Below are positions 1 through 6,181 of a stretch of 20,337 nucleotides of DNA, one piece after another. A program made the translations under genes and the position numbers. The stretch is from positions 1 through 20,337 of IMG/VR virus record IMGVR_UViG_3300012931_000084. The stretch is one strand, 5' to 3'. Below the pieces are notes generated by a model. It saw only the letters and a list, made by a program, of their open reading frames with translations, did not search any database and had not been told where the DNA came from. The DNA comes from a virus. Each line of letters starts with the position of its first letter. Position 1 is the stretch's first letter.

Positions 1-390
1 ATCGGAAGATTAACTAAAGACCCTGAATTGAGATACATCCCGGAAAGCCAGAACGCGGTGGCGACGTTTACGCTCGCCGTGGATCGTCCTTTCGCAAAGG
101 ATAAGCAGGCCGACTTCATCCGGATCACTGTATTCGGAAAGCAGGCGGAAAATTGCGAACGCTTCCTTACAAAAGGAAGAATGGCCGCGATCCAGGGAAG
201 ACTGCAGACAGGCAGCTATAAAAACAAAGAGGGCGCTACAGTATATACCACTGACGTCGTTGCTGATCGAGTTGAATTTTTAGAGTGGGGGGATAAGTCC
301 GGCGCAGGGTTTGAGAGGCAGGACGCCAAGGGAGCCCCTGAGATTCCCGAAGGGTTCCAGGCGCTCGAGGACGACGATACGCCTTATTAG
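1..390 (+). CDS. ssb: Single-stranded DNA-binding protein, 5'-truncated
   Basis: This is a phage SSB of the OB-fold family, which coats single-stranded DNA during replication and recombination. The window opens inside the gene: the frame is open from base 1, reading IGRLTKDPELRY, the conserved region just after the first OB strand, so only the initiator and a few residues are missing. The TTG at 28 is internal and is not the start. Typical SSB blocks follow: AVATFTLAVDRPF, then DFIRITVFGKQAENC, then a run resembling the GRLQTGSY-type strand. The C-terminal tail is short and acidic and ends EDDDTPY, where bacterial SSBs usually end DDDIPF, so the partner-binding tip is altered. It lies 13 bases upstream of the initiator gene and is probably in one operon with it. 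Confidence 0.93.
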   Translation: MGRLTKDPELRYIPESQNAVATFTLAVDRPFAKDKQADFIRITVFGKQAENCERFLTKGRMAAIQGRLQTGSYKNKEGATVYTTDVVADRVEFLEWGDKSGAGFERQDAKGAPEIPEGFQALEDDDTPY

Positions 391-403
391 GGAGGGTAAG
401 TAA

Positions 404-1171
404 ATGGGAAATAAAGACCCAGCAGTATTGTTCTACACATCGGATTTTTTAACCGGCGTTTCCGATCTAACTATGGAGGAGCGCGGACAGTATATTACCC
501 TTCTCTGTATGCAACACCAAAAAGGCCATTTATCGGAAAAAACCATATGCTTAGCCTTAGGTTTAATTCCGGTTGACGTTATGAAGAAATTTCAAATAGA
601 CGAAAGCGGACTATATTTTAACGTCAGAATGGACATTGAAACAGAAAAGCGTTCCAAATACATAGAATCAAGGGTTGAAAATGGTAAAAAAGGAGGGAGA
701 AAAAAAAGCACTAGCTTAGCACATGGTAAAGCACATGGAAAGCATAAGGCTAAGCTAGGTGAAAATGATAATGAAAATGAAAATATAAATAAAACTACAA
801 AAAAAGATATAGATAGTTTCTTTGAAGAACTATGGAAACTATACCCGCTTAAAAAAGGCAAGGCAAAAATTAAAGACTCACAAAAATTAATTCTTTATGG
901 AATCGGGATAGATGAATTGTTAAGGGCAATCACACGGTACGACGGGGAGGTAACGGACAAGACATATCTTCAACACGGCAGCACGTTTTTTAACGGGGGG
1001 TATCTGGATTACATAGATGCAAACTACCAAGCAAAACCGAAGCCAAGCGGAAACCCATTCAAGGATAAATTAAAGGGGATGATCGAAAATGAACGAAATG
1101 GAAGTAACGACAGTCATGTCGGCTATCAAGGTGGCCTATCCAAGTTATTACAAAAACCAAACGGAGATTGA
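404..1171 (+). CDS. Phage replication initiator (replisome organizer type)
   Basis: This probable origin-binding replication initiator has 255 residues. The N-terminal part (about 4-75), starting DPAVLFYTSDFLTGVSDL and followed by MEERGQYITLLCMQ, is the winged-helix-like domain shared by DUF1376-type and replisome-organizer proteins. A Lys/Asn/Glu-rich linker (about 95-135) follows. The C-terminal part (about 140-210), with FFEELWKLYPLKKGKAK and then TYLQHGSTFFNGGYLDYID, matches the C-terminal region common to phage replication proteins. The ATG at 404 follows GGGAGGGTAAGTAA. Its end overlaps the G39P-like loader gene, the same initiator-loader order as SPP1 genes 38 and 39. The linker DNA carries short repeats, annotated separately as a possible origin. 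Family level is fairly sure; exact subfamily is not. Confidence 0.75.
   Translation: MGNKDPAVLFYTSDFLTGVSDLTMEERGQYITLLCMQHQKGHLSEKTICLALGLIPVDVMKKFQIDESGLYFNVRMDIETEKRSKYIESRVENGKKGGRKKSTSLAHGKAHGKHKAKLGENDNENENINKTTKKDIDSFFEELWKLYPLKKGKAKIKDSQKLILYGIGIDELLRAITRYDGEVTDKTYLQHGSTFFNGGYLDYIDANYQAKPKPSGNPFKDKLKGMIENERNGSNDSHVGYQGGLSKLLQKPNGD
707..830 (+). other. Candidate replication origin inside the initiator gene
   Basis: The linker region of the initiator gene carries AGCACATGG twice (718-726 and 730-738), a related AGCACTAGC at 707-715 and AGCATAAGG at 741-749, spaced about 11-12 bases. An AT-rich stretch with repeated AATGAA-like units follows at about 760-830. Iterons next to AT-rich DNA inside an initiator gene are the known plan of the lambda ori in gene O and of SPP1 oriL in gene 38. 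The repeats are seen; origin function is inferred. A repetitive Lys/Asn/Glu-rich linker could give similar DNA without origin function. Confidence 0.4.
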
Positions 1172-1439
1172 CGACGCAACCACTCTTTGGACTGAAATGC
1201 TGTCAGACGACGATTCGGTATACATAGCTAAGGCCGTAAAGGAATTTATCAAGACTGACTCAAAGGGATTTCCTCCGGCTATTGGACAGATAAGGACACT
1301 GGCAGCCGATATAAGGCGCGCAGAATGGGAAAAACGACAGCGAGAAATTGACGCATTATCCGAGCCAGAAATAAAGCGAGAGCCAATGCCGGAAGAGATC
1401 AGGGAGAAATTAAGTGTTTTGTTCAAGATGCCGGTATAG
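1089..1439 (+). CDS. Replicative helicase loader/inhibitor (G39P-like)
   Basis: This 116-residue protein resembles the SPP1 G39P family of helicase loaders, which bind the DnaB-type helicase, hold it inactive and deliver it to the initiator at the origin. The visible signature is an N-terminal helical region with AIKVAYPSYYKNQTEIDDA and LWTEMLSDDDS, followed by AVKEFIKTDSKGFPPAIGQI, where the FPP-x-IG block is typical. The ATG at 1089 has AAGGGG about nine bases upstream; an in-frame ATG at 1098 is possible. It overlaps the 3' end of the initiator gene by 83 bases, which implies translational coupling. No helicase gene follows it here, so its partner is either elsewhere in the phage or the host DnaB. 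Confidence 0.72.
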   Translation: MNEMEVTTVMSAIKVAYPSYYKNQTEIDDATTLWTEMLSDDDSVYIAKAVKEFIKTDSKGFPPAIGQIRTLAADIRRAEWEKRQREIDALSEPEIKREPMPEEIREKLSVLFKMPV

Positions 1440-1499
1440 GGATTAGAGATCAGGGGGAATTGAACGGAACGCCCGGGAGGGGAACCGGGTAAATAATCC

Positions 1500-1511
1500 A
1501 AGCTAAGTTTC
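1500..1511 (+). repeat. Intergenic repeat copy 1 (AAGCTAAGTTTC)
   Basis: This 12-base sequence recurs exactly at 2099-2110. In both places it sits 17-24 bases upstream of a start codon and just before the ribosome binding site. A looser version (CTAACTAAGATTTG) is at 3022-3035. Its role is unknown; leader-region regulation or recombination scar are the obvious options. Confidence 0.6.
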
Positions 1512-1534
1512 TAAAATTGAAGGGAGAAATTCAA

Positions 1535-2095
1535 ATGAAAATTGATAAAGAAAAGGATCTTAAAACCTTATGGTATGAGGATGAAAACGGAAATGTAATA
1601 CCAAACGACGAAGAGTATTGTGAGCCGGCAGGCGCAGTTTACCAGGTGTCAAGATTTCCAAAGTCACTTACCACAACCCACCTGAAACTAATAAAGCAGG
1701 AAGACGTTGATAAATGCAAGCATCCGAGAAAATATATCGTTCCTACATACGGCTGGATTGACGGAATTGTCGGGAGAGAATGCAAGCTCTGTCATGGAAC
1801 GCAGACAAAGAAAAAATGGCATTTATGGCCTAAAAAGTGGAACGGTAGCGGAGCGAGAGAGGTTATGGTTGGTCATTCAACATGGAACGATGAAAAGACT
1901 ATCCTCGCAATGGTGAACAGCGGAGATTTCACATTATCAGAGGCGATCATTGTTTATGCGGAGTCATGCGAACGCTGCGTGAATGCTCTGGTTCACAAAT
2001 ACACCAATGGCGAGGACGGTTACGCCGAATACTCCGAAGAATGGCAGAAATGCAATACGTGCTGTAAATTCTGCAAAGATGAAACTGATCAATAG
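1535..2095 (+). CDS. Hypothetical Cys-rich protein, possible zinc binding
   Basis: I do not recognise a family for this 186-residue protein. I chose the ATG at 1535 because GAAGGGAG lies about eight bases upstream; a TTG at 1517 would overlap that site. It has an acidic, Lys-rich N-terminus, then CKHP and a CKLCHG pair (about residues 60-92), and two more Cys clusters, CERC and CNTCCKFC, in the C-terminal third, which could form zinc-binding sites. The C-terminal run AMVNSGDFTLSEAIIVYAESCERC looks helical. It is followed at once by the radical SAM gene, and both genes carry the same 12-base repeat in their leaders. That suggests shared control or shared acquisition, so it could act as a partner of the enzyme, but this is inference. 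Confidence 0.7.
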   Translation: MKIDKEKDLKTLWYEDENGNVIPNDEEYCEPAGAVYQVSRFPKSLTTTHLKLIKQEDVDKCKHPRKYIVPTYGWIDGIVGRECKLCHGTQTKKKWHLWPKKWNGSGAREVMVGHSTWNDEKTILAMVNSGDFTLSEAIIVYAESCERCVNALVHKYTNGEDGYAEYSEEWQKCNTCCKFCKDETDQ

Positions 2096-2098
2096 TCT

Positions 2099-2110
2099 AA
2101 GCTAAGTTTC
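2099..2110 (+). repeat. Intergenic repeat copy 2 (AAGCTAAGTTTC)
   Basis: This is an exact copy of the element at 1500-1511, here placed before the ribosome binding site of the radical SAM gene. The sequence around it reads TCTAAGCTAAGTTTC, so CTAAG occurs in tandem. The third, diverged copy before the methyltransferase gene reads TCTAACTAAGATTTG. Confidence 0.6.
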
Positions 2111-2127
2111 CAGATCAAGGAGAGAAA

Positions 2128-3036
2128 ATGAAACGGATTTTAAGGGTATTCCCGAAAAGAACTTCATACACGCCGGACGACGATATGGTCTACATCGGAA
2201 TGCCGGATATGCTCGTTCCAGATCATGATGAAGTACATATTTCTTGCATTTTCACATGGGACAGGCCATATTGCAGGGAACTTCAATTCCAGTGGCAAGG
2301 CATAACAGATAAGCCGGTTTTGCTGGGTGGTCCGGCGTTTAATTCTCCGGTAAAAGGATTCCAGCAAGGCATGTATGTCAAGAGCAACGTAATTTTTACA
2401 TCGAGAGGATGTAACAACCATTGCGGATTCTGCGGAGTACCAAAACTTGAAGGACCGATTCAGGAATTGCCGATCTACACCGGAAACATCATTCAGGATA
2501 ACAACTTCCTGCAATACAGCCGGGAGCATAAGGATAAAGTCTTTGAAATGTTGAAAACCCAAAAGGGGATCTGCTTTAAAGGCGGTCTGCAAACTTCATT
2601 GATTGACGATCATTTCACAGAAAATATCAGGGCGCTCACCTATAAGCGAGGCAAGAAAGAACATAGCAGAATATCGGAAATATGGCTTGCGTGTGACAGC
2701 GATAATGCAATTGAACCGCTTAGAAAAGCCGTTAAGAAGCTGAATGAAGCCGGATTCGATCAAAGCAAAATTTACTGCTATGCCCTGATCGGTGGAGAGA
2801 ATGCAACCCCTGAGACTATGGAAAAGAATGAAGCTAGATTACAGGAAATATTCCGGATCGGAGCCATGCCGAGAGCGCAGCTATATCAGAATTTCAATGA
2901 TGAAAAAATCCCATACAGTAAGGATTGGACGAGGTTTGAGAAGCAATGGCAGCGGCCGGCAGCAACAAAGGATCATTGTTTAAAAGGTACAAATTTCAAT
3001 GACTTTTATAAAAAAGTAATTCTAACTAAGATTTGA
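2128..3036 (+). CDS. Radical SAM enzyme of unknown substrate
   Basis: This 302-residue protein carries the canonical radical SAM cluster motif CNNHCGFC (Cys95, Cys99, Cys102), whose three cysteines bind a 4Fe-4S cluster used to split S-adenosylmethionine into a radical. It is preceded by NVIFTSRG and followed by VPKLEGPIQELP and NIIQDNNFL, blocks seen in radical SAM proteins with a B12-binding-like N-terminus. The N-terminal part (1-90) includes LLGGP at 65-69, like the Gly-Gly-Pro loop of such domains, but I see no clear cobalamin His motif, so it is probably degenerate. The C-terminal half has IYCYALIGGENATPETMEKNEARLQ, a typical late strand-helix of the barrel. The start at 2128 follows AAGGAGAG. 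The substrate cannot be read from sequence. It is too long for, and unlike, QueE. Confidence 0.85.
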   Translation: MKRILRVFPKRTSYTPDDDMVYIGMPDMLVPDHDEVHISCIFTWDRPYCRELQFQWQGITDKPVLLGGPAFNSPVKGFQQGMYVKSNVIFTSRGCNNHCGFCGVPKLEGPIQELPIYTGNIIQDNNFLQYSREHKDKVFEMLKTQKGICFKGGLQTSLIDDHFTENIRALTYKRGKKEHSRISEIWLACDSDNAIEPLRKAVKKLNEAGFDQSKIYCYALIGGENATPETMEKNEARLQEIFRIGAMPRAQLYQNFNDEKIPYSKDWTRFEKQWQRPAATKDHCLKGTNFNDFYKKVILTKI

Positions 3037-3050
3037 AAGGAGCAGATCAG

Positions 3051-3815
3051 ATGGAGTTGACACACTTAAGTTTATTTACCGGGATCGGCGGCCTTGATCT
3101 GGCTGCTGAATGGGCCGGCTTTCGGACGGTGGGGCAATGTGAATGGGCAGACTATCCAACGAAGGTTTTAGAAAAGCATTGGCCCGACGTTGTTCGGTGG
3201 AGAGACATCAGAACACTCACAAAGGAGAGTTTTTATGAGCGAACAGGATTACATACAGTTGACATTATTTCTGGGGGATTCCCTTGCCAGCCCTTTAGTC
3301 AAGCCGGGCGGCGAAAAGGCGAGGATGATGACCGTTACCTCTGGCCGGAAATGCTTAGAGTTATTTCAGAGATCAGACCGATTTGGATTATTGGTGAAAA
3401 TGTTCCTGGAATCCTCACTATGGGGATCGAGATATGCCTTTCACAGTTGGAACATATTGGGTATTCGGGGGGGGTATTACAGATTCCAGCTTGTGCCGTG
3501 GGGGCAAAATTCCGAGGCGATCGAATCTTCATTGTTGCCTCGTCCAATAGCGAGCGACGGGGAAGCATGGATAAAAGTATCGGCCTCAGCCCCTCAAAAG
3601 AGTATATCGAAATGCTTGATTCGTGGGGCACAAGACAGGACAACCTACCGTTGGATATGGCAGGGTTTTTCGCCGATCCAAGCAGCAGAGTTAAACGAAA
3701 CGATAATGGGATTACCGAAGGGGTACACCGACTTAAAGCTATAGGTAATATGGTTGTACCGCAGCAAGCATACCCAATTTTTAAAGCAATAGCTGAGATA
3801 GAACTCGGCAGTTAG
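3051..3815 (+). CDS. DNA (cytosine-5) methyltransferase
   Basis: This is a C5-cytosine methyltransferase, transferring a methyl group from S-adenosylmethionine to cytosine in DNA. Motif I is LFTGIGGLDLA near the N-terminus. Motif IV is GGFPCQPFSQAG with catalytic Cys79. Motif VI is GENVPG with Glu116. Motif VIII is FRGDRIFIVAS, and motif X is AIGNMVVPQQAYPIF near the end. At 254 residues it is short; restriction-system enzymes usually have 320-400, the difference lying in the target-recognition region after motif VIII. The ATG at 3051 follows GAAAGGAG; an upstream TTG at 3033 overlaps that site. No restriction nuclease is adjacent, so it is an orphan that probably protects phage DNA from host restriction or marks it. 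Confidence 0.93.
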   Translation: MELTHLSLFTGIGGLDLAAEWAGFRTVGQCEWADYPTKVLEKHWPDVVRWRDIRTLTKESFYERTGLHTVDIISGGFPCQPFSQAGRRKGEDDDRYLWPEMLRVISEIRPIWIIGENVPGILTMGIEICLSQLEHIGYSGGVLQIPACAVGAKFRGDRIFIVASSNSERRGSMDKSIGLSPSKEYIEMLDSWGTRQDNLPLDMAGFFADPSSRVKRNDNGITEGVHRLKAIGNMVVPQQAYPIFKAIAEIELGS

Positions 3816-3828
3816 TTGGAGGTAAGTT

Positions 3829-4002
3829 ATGAAAGTCATTGAAATATACAGACGATTAAAAGTTAAGAAAGCAGTAAGAGACTTTGAGCCTATAAGGAGT
3901 CCCGCAATACTGTATAAATGCCCTGTTTGCAGTAGCGATCTTCCCGTATGGATGGTTGGGTTGAAATATTGCTATCGCTGCGGTCAGCGAGTGGAATTTT
4001 AA
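3829..4002 (+). CDS. Small zinc-ribbon protein
   Basis: This 57-residue ORF starts at an ATG behind GGAGGTAAGTT. It has a basic helical N-terminus (RRLKVKKAVRDFE) and two Cys pairs, CPVC at about 34-37 and CYRCG at about 50-54, spaced as in a zinc ribbon. Such proteins bind nucleic acid or protein partners; no specific function is evident. It lies 13 bases after the methyltransferase stop and 29 before the HNH gene, in the same operon-like run. Confidence 0.72.
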   Translation: MKVIEIYRRLKVKKAVRDFEPIRSPAILYKCPVCSSDLPVWMVGLKYCYRCGQRVEF

Positions 4003-4031
4003 CATCTTAGTTTTATTTAGGAGGGGAGTAC

Positions 4032-4394
4032 TTGAAAAAGCGAAAGAAGCTGTCAAAAGCGGAGCGGTGGGAGGTATACGAAAAATGCGCCGGTCATTGC
4101 GCTTACTGCGGAGCACCAATACAGATCAAGGATATGCAAGCAGATCATATCGTAGCTCTTGAGCGTGGTGGTGCAGATACAGTTGACAATATGCTTCCGG
4201 CCTGCCGATCCTGTAATCACTTTAAAAGTGCCAGTACGATAGAGACATTCCGGAGAATGATCGAGGACTGGCCGAGGGTGTTGGCACGGGACAGCATTAC
4301 ATACAAAAATGCCGTACGGTACGGTCTGGTGCTGCCGAACCCAAAACCAATTAAATTTTATTTTGAAACGATGGAGGTACGGAATGAAGATTGA
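4032..4394 (+). CDS. HNH endonuclease
   Basis: This 120-residue protein is an HNH-family nuclease that cuts DNA with a metal ion held by the beta-beta-alpha fold. The core is clear: CAYCG (residues 23-27), ADHIVALERGG with the conserved Asp-His, DNMLPACRSCNHFK with the Asn and the second Cys pair. The TTG at 4032 is the start because AGGAGGGGAG lies just upstream and no better ATG exists. A basic N-terminus (MKKRKKLSKAERWEVYEK) precedes the core. It sits far from the terminase genes, so it is less likely to be the packaging-associated HNH protein. Free-standing homing-type activity or an early role in degrading other DNA are both possible. Confidence 0.85.
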   Translation: MKKRKKLSKAERWEVYEKCAGHCAYCGAPIQIKDMQADHIVALERGGADTVDNMLPACRSCNHFKSASTIETFRRMIEDWPRVLARDSITYKNAVRYGLVLPNPKPIKFYFETMEVRNED

Positions 4395-4671
4395 AGCCAT
4401 AGACAAAATCCAAGGCGAGCTAAACGCCCTGGTGAATGATTTGACAGACGCCTTGATTGGAACACCAAAATTTTCGGAAACCGCGGAATCAGTCTGGGAA
4501 ATTAGTCTGCTGCTTGAAAGCCTAAAAGACGAAATCGAAACGGAGACCAGAGCGGCATATGTTAGCGGGTATGCGGACGGTATCAAGGACGGCAATGAAA
4601 AGCAGATACTAAAAGAACCGGAAAATCAATGCGTGAAAGTGGGCATACGCGGCGGGAGTGAGTTTGTTTGA
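4384..4671 (+). CDS. Hypothetical protein
   Basis: This 95-residue protein is not recognised. The ATG at 4384 follows GGAGGTACGGA and overlaps the end of the HNH gene by 11 bases. The frame is open further upstream to 4309, but that part overlaps the HNH coding sequence and has no ribosome binding site. The protein is mostly acidic and helical (IDKIQGELNALVNDLTDAL, then SLLLESLKDEIETETRAAY), with YADGIKDGNEKQI near the C-terminus, suggesting a coiled-coil or helical bundle. It is probably translationally coupled to the HNH gene. Confidence 0.65.
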   Translation: MKIEAIDKIQGELNALVNDLTDALIGTPKFSETAESVWEISLLLESLKDEIETETRAAYVSGYADGIKDGNEKQILKEPENQCVKVGIRGGSEFV

Positions 4672-4906
4672 TCCTGAGAAGGACGAGCAAATCGGGAAAG
4701 CAGAATTATTTTCATGGTGGGACAGTTGCGGCGTAGACCAATGTATCAGGGAGAAACTTGGACTGACACGACGGAACTTCCCATCACCGGAGGAATTGTA
4801 TCGATGGATAGAGGATTATCAGAACGGATTAGACCTCTGCGATATATGCGAAGGAGCCGATGCAGGATATGACTGCCACATATGCCCCGTTGGGGGTTTA
4901 AAATAA
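4658..4906 (+). CDS. Hypothetical small Cys-rich protein
   Basis: This ORF of about 82 residues has GTG at 4658 and an in-frame TTG at 4664. The TTG has better spacing (about 5 bases) to the GGGAG at 4654-4658 and may be the true start. The C-terminus holds CDIC and CHIC spaced by about ten residues (CDICEGADAGYDCHICP), a likely zinc site. The N-terminal part has WWDSCGVDQCIREKLG and a helix with RRNFPSPEELYRWIEDY. It overlaps the preceding gene by 14 bases. Function is unknown. Confidence 0.6.
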   Translation: MSLFDPEKDEQIGKAELFSWWDSCGVDQCIREKLGLTRRNFPSPEELYRWIEDYQNGLDLCDICEGADAGYDCHICPVGGLK

Positions 4907-4930
4907 TTTCTACTAAGGAGGTAAACCGAA

Positions 4931-5122
4931 ATGAAGTGTAGTGAATGCGAACACGCGAAGAAATACACGAATCATAGAGTCGCAGGAATCGGGGCGTCAA
5001 GCGGGAGACCGCCATTTTGTGAGGATGCTTACATGTGCGAGCATCCTCAAAGCAAGGGGCATTTAAGCAGCTTATGTTTTACGGGAAAAACATGTCCAAG
5101 AACTTGCCCGCTGAAAAAATAA
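4931..5122 (+). CDS. Hypothetical small Cys-rich protein
   Basis: This is a 63-residue protein starting at ATG 4931 behind TAAGGAGGTAAACCGAA, a full ribosome binding site. It has eight cysteines, starting CSECEHAKK, with a middle CEDAYMCEHP and a terminal CPRTCP. The pattern of paired cysteines and a His suggests one or two small zinc sites. It has the same general plan as the next gene, which starts IVPKCKECENY and ends with a lone WCP, so the two may be distant paralogues. Function is unknown. Confidence 0.65.
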   Translation: MKCSECEHAKKYTNHRVAGIGASSGRPPFCEDAYMCEHPQSKGHLSSLCFTGKTCPRTCPLKK

Positions 5123-5152
5123 TGAATAACAGTTTTCTATTAGGAGGGTAAA

Positions 5153-5368
5153 ATGATAGTTCCAAAATGTAAAGAATGTGAAAATTACAGGGAGGGCATG
5201 GGACTTGCCGGTTCGTCAACCGATAGGAGAAGAATGTATCAAGGGCTTGCAAAAGCAAGGTACTGTGTAAATAAAGAAGTTTCATCAGAAGACTCTTTTC
5301 CTGCAATTGAGCTGAATGAATTAAAAACTAGCCCGAAATGGTGTCCCAAGAGACTGCCAAAACAATGA
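5153..5368 (+). CDS. Hypothetical small Cys-containing protein
   Basis: This 71-residue protein starts at ATG 5153 behind TAGGAGGGTAAA. It starts with CKECENY, has a lone CVNKE in the middle, and ends PKWCPKRLPKQ. The charged sequence with four cysteines suggests a small metal-binding protein, and the opening resembles that of the neighbour at 4931. No function can be assigned. Confidence 0.62.
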   Translation: MIVPKCKECENYREGMGLAGSSTDRRRMYQGLAKARYCVNKEVSSEDSFPAIELNELKTSPKWCPKRLPKQ

Positions 5369-5371
5369 TTA

Positions 5372-5387
5372 CTAGGTTGCCACCTAG
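5372..5387 (+). promoter_or_regulatory. Hairpin immediately upstream of a ribosome binding site
   Basis: The sequence CTAGGT-TGCC-ACCTAG forms a perfect six-base-pair hairpin with a four-base loop, ending three bases before GGAAGGAG. Its position between a stop codon and the next ribosome binding site suggests an mRNA processing or translation-control element. There is no U run, so it is not a standard terminator. Confidence 0.4.
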
Positions 5388-5401
5388 GGGAAGGAGATAA
5401 A

Positions 5402-6181
5402 ATGGCAGGAAGAAAGCCAAAGGTGCCAGACGAGCAACTTGCCGAGGTGCTGCGGGACGGACGGTATACCAGTTATTATGCCGTAGCGAATGCGGTCAAT
5501 ATAACGCCGTCGGAAAATTTCACGGAGCGATGCCAGCGACTCGAAAAGAAATTAGGCATTCCGCACAAGGAACGGCGCGGACAGAGGCGGATCAATATTG
5601 ATAAATTGCCCGAAGCGGACGTTGAACCGCCGGAATCGTTGCGGAAAACCGAGCCGGAAGTGCCGACGGCCAAGGCGGTACCGGTCCGGGCCGAAAGGAC
5701 AGTGCCGGTGAACGCAACACATACCGAGGTAACGCCGTTTCGGTTCCGCCCAAAAGAACCAGTCTGCTTTGACGGATACCAGCGCGTAGTCGATGCGGTG
5801 TTACCCGAGAAAATTGCTATGCGGAGAAATTGCGATATGAGGTATATAACCCTCACGGCAGAGGAATATATCGAAAATCCCGGAATTCTGCGCCAGAGCG
5901 AAGAAAAACCGCGCATTACGACCGTTGGCGAGGCGGTTGTGTTAAGGCAAAGGGACGAGGCCAAAGAGTATATACAGGACACCGAAACTGTAGAGACAGC
6001 GAAAAAGTTTGAGCCGTTTGATCTGGAAATGGGCGACAACACGGACACGGTGAAAGAGTTCGGGCCGCTGTTCGAGGACGTGGACTACATAGATGACGCG
6101 TGGGGAACGGTAGAGAAACCGACGGTTGCCAGCAGATTTAAGGGATTTATTGCGAAGTTGAGAGGGGAGGGGAAGAAATGA
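5402..6181 (+). CDS. Hypothetical protein with HTH-like N-terminus, GC-rich
   Basis: This 259-residue protein is not recognised. Residues 1-65 look like a DNA-binding region: a basic start (MAGRKPKVPDEQ), a possible helix-turn-helix (YYAVANAVNITPSENFTERCQRLEKKLGI) and a basic patch (HKERRGQRR). A Pro/Glu/Val-rich linker follows (about 70-105). The C-terminal half is acidic, with YITLTAEEYIENPGIL and FEPFDLEMGDN blocks, and ends basic (KGFIAKLRGEGKK). The coding sequence is visibly richer in GC than its neighbours, chiefly in the linker (about 5620-5770). The ATG at 5402 follows GGAAGGAGATAAA. The stop overlaps the next start as ATGA. A DNA-binding early regulator is a reasonable guess only. 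Confidence 0.68.
   Translation: MAGRKPKVPDEQLAEVLRDGRYTSYYAVANAVNITPSENFTERCQRLEKKLGIPHKERRGQRRINIDKLPEADVEPPESLRKTEPEVPTAKAVPVRAERTVPVNATHTEVTPFRFRPKEPVCFDGYQRVVDAVLPEKIAMRRNCDMRYITLTAEEYIENPGILRQSEEKPRITTVGEAVVLRQRDEAKEYIQDTETVETAKKFEPFDLEMGDNTDTVKEFGPLFEDVDYIDDAWGTVEKPTVASRFKGFIAKLRGEGKK

Noticed and set aside
1460-1492. Ten-codon TTG-started ORF and a CCCGG/CCGGG hairpin (1472-1489) after the loader gene
   Set aside because: Start codon and spacing are poor and the hairpin is short with no U run, so neither is supported as a gene or terminator.
3057-3062. TTGACA word near the methyltransferase start, with a similar one at 19482
   Set aside because: There is no -10-like hexamer at 16-18 bases downstream in either place, and both lie in or at coding sequence.
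4053-4595. 180-codon open frame on the - strand across the HNH gene
   Set aside because: It is antisense to an HNH nuclease with all key residues, so it is a shadow.
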